The notes beneath the pieces were generated by a model. That model saw only the letters and a program-made list of their open reading frames with translations, was not told where the DNA came from and ran no database searches. Shown here piece after piece: positions 58,801 to 64,000 of a stretch of DNA of 64,000 nt (positions are counted from its first letter, which is position 1; the number at the start of each line of letters is the position of its first letter). Origin of the DNA: Pachyseris speciosa (Eukaryota > Cnidaria > Anthozoa > Scleractinia > Pachyseridae); contig JAEMWC010000279.1 of NCBI GenBank assembly GCA_016490735.1, positions 632,501 to 696,500 on the forward strand. Direction: 5' to 3'. The translations under genes and the position numbers were made by a program.

Positions 58801-61800
58801 GTGTGGCAAAATTTAAAAAGAAGTTAAAAAAAAAAAAAAACTCACGAGCAGGAACATTAAGCCTCAGATTATGCTTCTTTCCAAATCCTAGCTGATGAAC
58901 ATTATCCGACAAGTAGTACAGCCAGACATCATCAGCTTCATTGATGGAGCCTTCCAGTCGCAACCTGAGCCTCAATCCAAACGCATCCACCACAGATGCC
59001 ACCCAGTAGCTGAGAGGATCATCTGCATGCAGGAGTTCCAACTTGAGTCCAGGCTTAAGCTGATTCTCTTCATCTGGATCTGATCTCTGTGAAAGAATTT
59101 AACAAAATGTCAGTATCCATGTTCTCTTACAGTCAAACCGGGTGTTCTTTTGATGACAACCTTGCAAACTTCTGCCGCAACATTGGTAATTTGACTGACT
59201 GTTTGAGTGGAGCAAGTTGCAACCCACGCCATTCATCCGCTACTGTTTTGATGCCGGTTTCAAATTTTATTTGATGTGTAAGTTGTGAATTTTGTGGCTT
59301 CTGTGGCTCACATACATCATAATTGTACTACTTCGGTTGAGAAAAGGGAACAAATAATTGCCTTGTGGTCGTCTGGTGTAAAACAGACACAAATTACAGA
59401 AGTTGTTGAATGATCGTCACAAACTGTATTCAATATTCTTCAACACTGGATATATTTTCTCGGTAAACCTGGTTGGAAGGAACAAACAGTTCTACTTCCA
59501 ACGTTGCTGAATTTGTAGAACACTGTAAAATAACTTAACCTAGTACTTACAACTCAGAAAGAAATTCAATCAATATTTATAATGTTTCCAATGACACATC
59601 TTTGTATGAAACTATTATTTCTTCGTTGTTTATGCCTTGAAAAACTGGAATAGCTTTTTTCACTCGATCGAGAAGTTGCCACTTGCTCCACTCAAACTGT
59701 CAATCAAATTCCCAATGTTGCGGCGGAAGTTTGCAAGGTTGCTGTCAAAAGAACATCCAGTTTGACTGTAACTATTCATTATTGATATCAGATCCTGCAG
59801 TTTGATATAAAGGGATTAACTGAAACCTTATGATTTGAGCCTATGAGCATGTTATATCAGTGGGTTACCCAAATATCTCAAGGCCAAGTTGAACTATCAT
59901 GCAAGCATCATAAAGTGTCTAACAGTCATACTGAAATATCATTGATGCTTTCATGTATGCATGTGATGCCATTTGGCAATCACCCTCCCTGTTCTCCCAA
60001 AGGCAAGGTGGACTCCTCGTGAATTGTCAAGAAGATTTAAGTTCTCATCTGCAAGTGCCTGGAACAAACTGGCAAGAGAGATATGTGAGCTAAGAACACT
60101 TGCACAGTTTAAGGTCAGAACATTTACTTACTTGATGAGCATGGATAGTGCCAACCATATTTGTAAGAGCAATGCTTAGTTGCTGTTGTTGTTGTTGTTG
60201 TTTTTTTTTTTGGGGGGGGGGGGCAGCATGATTTGCGACAGTTTTGTAATTATTTGTAAAATGCTGACTTTATTAAAATTATATAATAATAATAATGATA
60301 TTTATCCAGGGAGCCCACTCGCCTTGGTGGTTTTCAGTGGAGCCCTGCAAACAATAATATATGTAAAATGAAATAAAATTACTTAAAAAAAATTGATTTT
60401 ATCTCTCACTTAGTACACGCACTGTGATTGGTCAATTTTTCTGCTACTTACTTGATGAGCATGGATAGTGCCAACCATATTTGTAAGAGCAATGCTTAGT
60501 TGCTGTTGTTGTTGTTGTTGTTTTTTTTTGGGGGGGGGGGCAGCATGATTTGCGACAGTTTTGTAATTATTTGTAAAATGCTGACTTTATTAAAATTATA
60601 TAATAATAATAATGATATTTATCCAGGGAGCCCACTCGCCTTGGTGGTTTTCAGTGGAGCCCTGCAAACAATAATATATGTAAAATGAAATAAAATTACT
60701 TAAAAAAATTGATTTTATCTCTCACTTAGTACACGCACTGTGATTGGTCAATTTTTCTGGGCTTTATTCTACAGTACGGCCAGCTTGAAAAAGAAACAGC
60801 TCACTGGAAAAATCACATTAATTAATAAGATACAGTAAAAACCCATGCATAAGAACCTACATTTTTCTAAGTTTGGCAAAACAGGTTCTTATGTTTGAGG
60901 ATAGTTATTGGCAATTTAGGCTAAAGTAGGTTCTTAATTAGGTTCTTAAGTTTTCAGTAGAAACCATTCCTGTACAAGCAGAAAAAATAGGTTTGGTCCT
61001 TGATGATACAGCATTTATTTATAACTGTCTTCACTACCTAAATAATTATATACACTATAAACAAAGTATCTTTTCAGAAAATATCCCATAACTCACATAC
61101 ATGTATAAGAACCTAATAAATTCTGCTTGGCTAAACAGGTTCTTTAAATTATTTTGGGGTATAAAAATGAGAAGTTTCTGCCAGAAGGTTCTTAAACCGC
61201 TAGGTTCTTACACGCGGGTTTTTACTGTATAGTGAAAGAAATGTAAACAAGGAAATTAGGCCACGGATGTGACAGACACGTTAATTATTCACTTCTGACT
61301 CATCGTAGATGTCAGCTGTACCTACCCTATGAAACAGGTGCTCTGGGGCACAAACTGCATTTTTGAGATCCTGCATCAGAAACTTGGCCCAGTTGGACTC
61401 TTTATGTCGAATAGCTGGAATGATAAAACAAAGAGTTTGTTGGACTGGTGTAGCAGAAGTAGTCTCCTTTGCAGCCGTTATTTGGGTTGTCACGCAATGC
61501 TCCTCCCCACTAAGGCTGCTCACTCAAGCTTTGCATTCCTTTCCCTTAAACTGACCAATACGAAACAGGCTTCCATTTTCTAGAAACCTGGTCTTTTCTA
61601 GAAACCTGGTCCTAATCCTTGTCTTGTTGTGTTTTTGGCGGCATATATAATAAGAAATATGATTGGTGCAGCTGCCAAGAATTACATACATTTTATTGGT
61701 TCTCAGTAACAGAGGGAAAGGAATGCAGAGCTCAAGTGAGCAGCCGTTAGTGGGGAGGAGCATTACGTGACGACCCTAATAAGGGCTGTGAAGGAGACTA

Positions 61801-62976
61801 TAGCAGAAGGCCCTCAAACAAACTCCATTCTAACTGGCCATGGCCTCATATATGCACCCACTTTTTTGTTCATATATGTCTAAACATCATAAGAATAAAT
61901 TGTTAAATTGTTATGCCCTATTGGAGGACAGCAAAGAATTTTGACACACATACTTGAAAAACCACTAACTACCTGCAGGTGGTATTAGAATATTATTAGT
62001 CCTCGCACACCAGCCAATAGGCTGAAGCTCCTCCGATGCTGCATCACACCAGAAGTCTCCACTGCGGTCATCTTCATACCCATCATAGCGCAGAAGCAGT
62101 AGTGGTCCTGATGACATGACCACAGTGGCCACCCAGTAAGTGTCGGTTTCCAGTGAAGTGCGATCCATGCATTCAAGTTTCATCCCAGGAACAAAGCCTT
62201 GAACTTTGGTGTCTTGGACCTGAAAAATGGAAGAATTGTAATTGTACAAACCTCATCATCAGCCCTGTCAAAACCTTTTGTAGTAGTGGGCAGTGTAGCT
62301 GGAATAGTTTTACTGTAGGCAGCCTTGCCTGCTAGAGAACTAGCAGTGAAGTCAAAGCATGAAGTAAGGGGCAAATAATTCACTGTAATTAGCGACAAAA
62401 TTTGCCAGCTGCCGGCATGTTTCGACATGGCTGCATCTGATCTCTTGGGAATGTGGACACAGCTCTCCTTACCAATAATCCCCAACCCTCCCCCCTTAGC
62501 AATGTTCAATTGAAATGGAGAATAGTGATGAGCTACAGTATGGTCTGTGTAGTGTTCAACATTGAAGCAGGGTGGGGAAACAAGAAAACAAAAAAAATTG
62601 TTTTGAAGATAACAAAAAAGTTGGTTGATTGTGAAAACCATCTTAAGTAAAATTATTTATGTAGATACTTGAGCCCATTACTCAATTAACAGCCCTAAAG
62701 TTATGGTAGATTAGCTGGGGAACTGGATTTTGTACCTTCTGGCTGTTGACTACATACATGCAACACAACTGAATCATGCTTTGAACAACTAGCCTTGATG
62801 TGTAAGGAGAAGCAAGAGAAATACTGTATCACCTTGTTACTGAGCAAGTCACTACACTGTCCAAAAAATGTAAACTTTGCTCACATGCTTAAATGTCTCC
62901 TTAGGAACTGCCTTTGCATGGCATTTTTTGAGATATTCTTCCCAAGAAAAGAGGTCTTCATCTTCTTCCTCAGAAC
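46860..62976 (-). CDS. SFMBT: SFMBT-like Polycomb protein (four MBT repeats, SLED, SAM), 5' incomplete
   Basis: SFMBT proteins are nuclear Polycomb-group factors. Their MBT repeats bind mono/dimethylated histone lysines; Drosophila Sfmbt pairs with Pho in PhoRC and contacts Scm through its SAM domain (family knowledge). Exons in transcript order: 62976-62885, 62219-61973, 61414-61326, 59086-58846, 58239-58130, 56707-56452, 56040-55958, 55682-55445, 54883-54847, 53089-52539, 51616-51402, 49867-49783, 48067-47553, 46985-46860. All phases agree. MBT1 has DFWCDAASEELQPIGWC, MBT3 NIFPVGWCERNN, MBT4 DLFPVGWCSMNG; MBT2 is divergent and lacks the GWC motif. SLED is FLKKGKITSMPSIIGPANPN; SAM is WTVSDVVEFIRTTDC…EIDGRALTLLSLDEI…LGPAIKL, ending KKHR-stop. 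The N-terminus continues past the window. The four MBT repeats plus SLED argue against L3MBTL (three) and SCM (two). Confidence 0.93.
47739..47891 (-). repeat. Coding minisatellite, three 17-residue repeats in SFMBT linker
   Basis: Three 51-nt units encode NPVKAATTANTNTTPTG, NPVKAAAPANTNNTHAA and NPVKAATSASPNNKPAG in frame, with part of a fourth upstream. They form a low-complexity linker directly before the SAM domain. Confidence 0.85.
48099..48744. mobile_element. Tandem pair of hAT-like MITEs (317-bp period)
   Basis: Two near-identical units begin CAGGGTTCGTACTC/CAGGGTTCATACTC and end GTGCGTGYGAACCCTG, an inverted match. The sequence GATGTG lies before the first unit, between the two, and after the second. 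Each copy is therefore bounded by the same short direct repeat. The interior is rich in TTTCAAGGAC motifs. Confidence 0.75.
48906..49315. mobile_element. MITE family X, copy 1
   Basis: Starts TATAGGGGAATCCTTGTTTAC and ends …TTAATCCCCCTATAG, an imperfect terminal inverted pair. It is about 90% identical to 53190-53608. It lies in an SFMBT intron. Confidence 0.8.
49925..50160 (+). mobile_element. Probable LINE 3' UTR fragment
   Basis: Contains a strong hairpin GGGAGCCCAG…CTGGGCTCCC and ends in an (AATA)n-like tail (TAAATAAATAAACTGAA). This resembles the 3' end of CR1/L2-type elements, but there is no coding sequence to confirm it. Confidence 0.4.
50234..50488. mobile_element. Degraded TIR element
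   Basis: GCCCTTCCAAGGGG near the left and CCCCTTGGAGGGC near the right are inverted. Short direct ATAAGA flanks occur at both ends. The interior is rich in GTCGCT motifs. Non-coding. Confidence 0.5.
50600..51032. mobile_element. TIR element ending TATTTCCTCGA
   Basis: TACCATATTTCCTCGAATTA at the left is inverted at TTACTCGAGGAAATACAGTA on the right, with repeated GGGCGCTTATTCGAGG-like motifs inside and a poly-G tract near 50692-50712. A 20-bp minisatellite starts within 20 nt of its right end. Confidence 0.7.
51048..51288 (+). repeat. 20-bp minisatellite, 12 units
   Basis: The unit CATCAACTCGCRCGTATTCT repeats head to tail about 12 times. The only frequent variation is A/G at position 12, and the last units start AATCAACTCG. 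It lies in the SFMBT intron before the SLED exon. Confidence 0.95.
52037..52083 (+). repeat. (TCATATG)n 7-bp tandem repeat
   Basis: About six units of TCATATG, each containing the palindrome CATATG. Confidence 0.95.
53190..53608. mobile_element. MITE family X, copy 2
   Basis: Same sequence and orientation as 48906-49315, with scattered substitutions and small indels. It also lies in an SFMBT intron, upstream of the linker exon. Confidence 0.8.
53801..54263. mobile_element. Fold-back element with ~210-nt arms
   Basis: The left arm (53801-54011) and right arm (54053-54263) are about 85-90% complementary, around a loop of about 41 nt. The inner pair is CCTGATCTGACGTCACAAAC / GTTTGTGATGTCAGATCAGG. 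Non-coding. Confidence 0.85.
54280..54573 (-). mobile_element. tRNA-derived SINE, third family, interrupted
   Basis: On the minus strand, GTTGGCACAGTGGTGAC and GAGAGCACTTGCCTTCTACC with CCCGGGTTTGATTCCC form A- and B-box-like blocks. A conserved body (GGTTCTCTACTCTGCTCCGA) follows. The head is split by about 110 nt that includes (ATGT)n at 54424-54455. Confidence 0.6.
57003..57428 (+). mobile_element. LINE 3'-end fragment (CR1/L2-like)
   Basis: A frame from about 57034 encodes IWNSLPSNIKNAPTFNIFKR and stops at TAA. This is the typical C-terminus of CR1/L2-type proteins. A 3' UTR with a (AATAAT)-like tail follows. It lies in an SFMBT intron, antisense to the gene. Confidence 0.65.
59128..59770. 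mobile_element. Tc1/mariner-like TIR element, ~640 bp
   Basis: TACAGTCAAACCGGGTGTTC at the left is inverted at GAACATCCAGTTTGACTGTA on the right, with about 100 bp of matching arm (including TTGCAAACTTCTGCCGCAAC). TA at each edge fits a TA target. No transposase frame is present. Confidence 0.75.
60125..60763 (+). repeat. 320-bp tandem duplication
   Basis: Two head-to-tail copies of a unit containing CTTGATGAGCATGGATAGTG, (TTG)n, poly-T/poly-G and GTGATTGGTCAATTTTTCTG. They differ almost only in homopolymer length, so the duplication is recent, or an assembly artefact. It lies in an SFMBT intron. Confidence 0.9.
60831..61229. mobile_element. Mariner-like MITE, ACAGTAAAAACCC ends
   Basis: TACAGTAAAAACCCATGCAT at the left pairs inverted with GCGGGTTTTTACTGTA on the right, with TA at both edges. 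Many AGGTTCTTA motifs in both orientations fill the interior. Confidence 0.75.
61460..61800. mobile_element. MULE-like MITE, copy 2, perfect 9-bp duplication
   Basis: Same TIR family as 45554-45885 (TAGTCTCCTTTGCAGCCG … GGCTGTGAAGGAGACTA). TAGCAGAAG occurs directly outside both ends (61451-61459, 61801-61809). It sits within about 50 bp of SFMBT exon 61326-61414, in its upstream intron. Confidence 0.88.
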
Positions 62977-63063
62977 CTGGAATTCAGGAGTCAGCAGTGT
63001 GAACTTCAAATGTGTTAATGATGAATACAAAACAATATGGTATATGACAAATGACAGCACCCA

Positions 63064-63200
63064 GTTGGTTTGTTAGCTCAGCACTGCATCGGTATCACAG
63101 AGGTTGTGGGTTCAATCCCCATACTAGCCTGGATTTTTCAGGCTTTATTTTGACTACTGTTGAAGTAGAGTTCATAACTGTGAATGATCACTCTGGTCTT
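63064..63200 (+). mobile_element. Diverged tRNA-derived SINE related to the copy at 176
   Basis: TTGTTAGCTCAGCACTGCATCGGTATC, GTGGGTTCAATCCCC and the tail TGGATTTTTCAGGCTTTATT match the 176-366 SINE in layout, with deletions in the D-arm region. Confidence 0.6.
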
Positions 63201-64000
63201 GAGGTATATTTAGTACTTGACATTTAATATCTAGACAACATTTTATGCATTCTACTCTGGCGACTAAGGTTCAAAAGTCAATTGCCAAATTGGTGACCAA
63301 AACCATTCCCTACATCCTTCCTTTAATTGTGCAATTCAATAATAGAAAGGTTGGAAACAGGCTGGCTAATTGGTGCGAACAATGTTGGTAGCAAAATTAT
63401 CACGAACTCTACAGACTCCAAGAAGTGAACACGTCAACATCCAACATCTTGAATTTTTCAAAAGCTATATTGTATATTGTAGATTGAAATGTCCTTTTTG
63501 CTAATAATACATATTGCGGGCTTGCTTTGCTTCCCACATGCTCTTGCTATAGAGTGATTATTGATAACACATTTTCCTTTTTTTTTTCATTTCTGGAAAA
63601 AAATGGCTACTAAATTTTTGGACTTGACAACCTCTTTGAAATTTTTAGGAGCCAAATAGCTCCTTGAGAAAAAAGTTAATGCCATGCCCTGTATATAATA
63701 CTTATTCATACACTCAGGATCATTTCACTGGTTTATCATGAACCAACAAAATGACCAGCTCACAGTTGGCTTAACTGTCACTTCAATTGGTAGCAGTACA
63801 AAGGTATAGGCTGGTACTAGTATTGTAGAGGTCATGGATTTGTACCCTTCTCTGGCCTAAATTTATTCACGCTTATTGTGTACTTTCCTCAATTTATCTA
63901 CAACCTCACCCTCAACCATAGTTCACATCATTATATCATTTTCAAGTATTCACGACCAAAGATAAATTATTAAGAAAGTATGATTAATTATTACTGAAAG
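63201..64000. other. Upstream SFMBT intron or 5' flank
   Basis: No exon of the SFMBT N-terminus is recognisable, and the acceptor at 62977-62979 requires an upstream exon beyond the window. AT-rich, otherwise featureless. Confidence 0.4.

Noticed and set aside
60180..60688. Two nearly identical 62-63-aa ORFs
   Set aside because: Two copies of a non-coding 320-bp tandem duplication with poly-T/poly-G; no domain.

Overview
The window is animal nuclear DNA: AT-rich, gene-sparse, with short exons separated by intron-sized gaps and many transposable-element copies. Three animal genes were reconstructed by hand from splice sites, reading-frame phase and recognised protein families. The tRNA-derived SINEs and the style of the MITEs resemble those of stony corals and other anthozoan cnidarians. 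That placement is an inference from memory, not from a search.

Region 1 (1-22047, + strand) holds most of an HFM1/MER3 meiotic DNA helicase gene, entering the window from upstream and ending at 22047. I place 40 exons and every junction keeps frame. Two introns have minor-spliceosome (U12) signals: a GT-AG one at 1023-1404 and an AT-AC one at 16208-16362. There is also an 11-nt microexon, a 28-nt exon, and a terminal 58-nt exon lying behind a LINE insertion. The introns carry SINEs, a nearly intact LINE ORF2, a truncated L1/Tx1-type LINE with target-site duplications, fold-back elements and microsatellites.

Region 2 (22048-24499) is intergenic between two convergent genes and contains a Harbinger-like non-autonomous transposon.

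Region 3 (24500-39756, - strand) is a complete TBC1D30-like Rab GTPase-activating protein gene in nine coding exons. Its largest intron contains a structurally complete DIRS-type tyrosine-recombinase retrotransposon (27825-32680), antisense to the gene. It has three long ORFs, inverted termini and an internal complementary region.

Region 4 (39757-46859) is intergenic. It has a broken Crypton-type (DUF3504) recombinase remnant, a TTAA-flanked MITE, a MULE-like MITE with 9-bp target duplications, and a palindromic tandem-repeat cluster.

Region 5 (46860 to beyond 62976, - strand) is a Polycomb-family SFMBT gene (four MBT repeats, SLED-like domain, linker, SAM), 14 exons in the window. Its introns hold many inverted-repeat elements, a 20-bp minisatellite and a recent 320-bp tandem duplication. 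The 5' end of the gene lies beyond the window.

The three genes belong to different processes (meiotic crossover control, Rab/cilium trafficking, chromatin repression) and nothing suggests a shared pathway. The most notable observations are the two U12 introns in one meiotic gene, the DIRS element whose two ends and internal junction share the same ATT trinucleotide, and the inverted-repeat families with readable target duplications.
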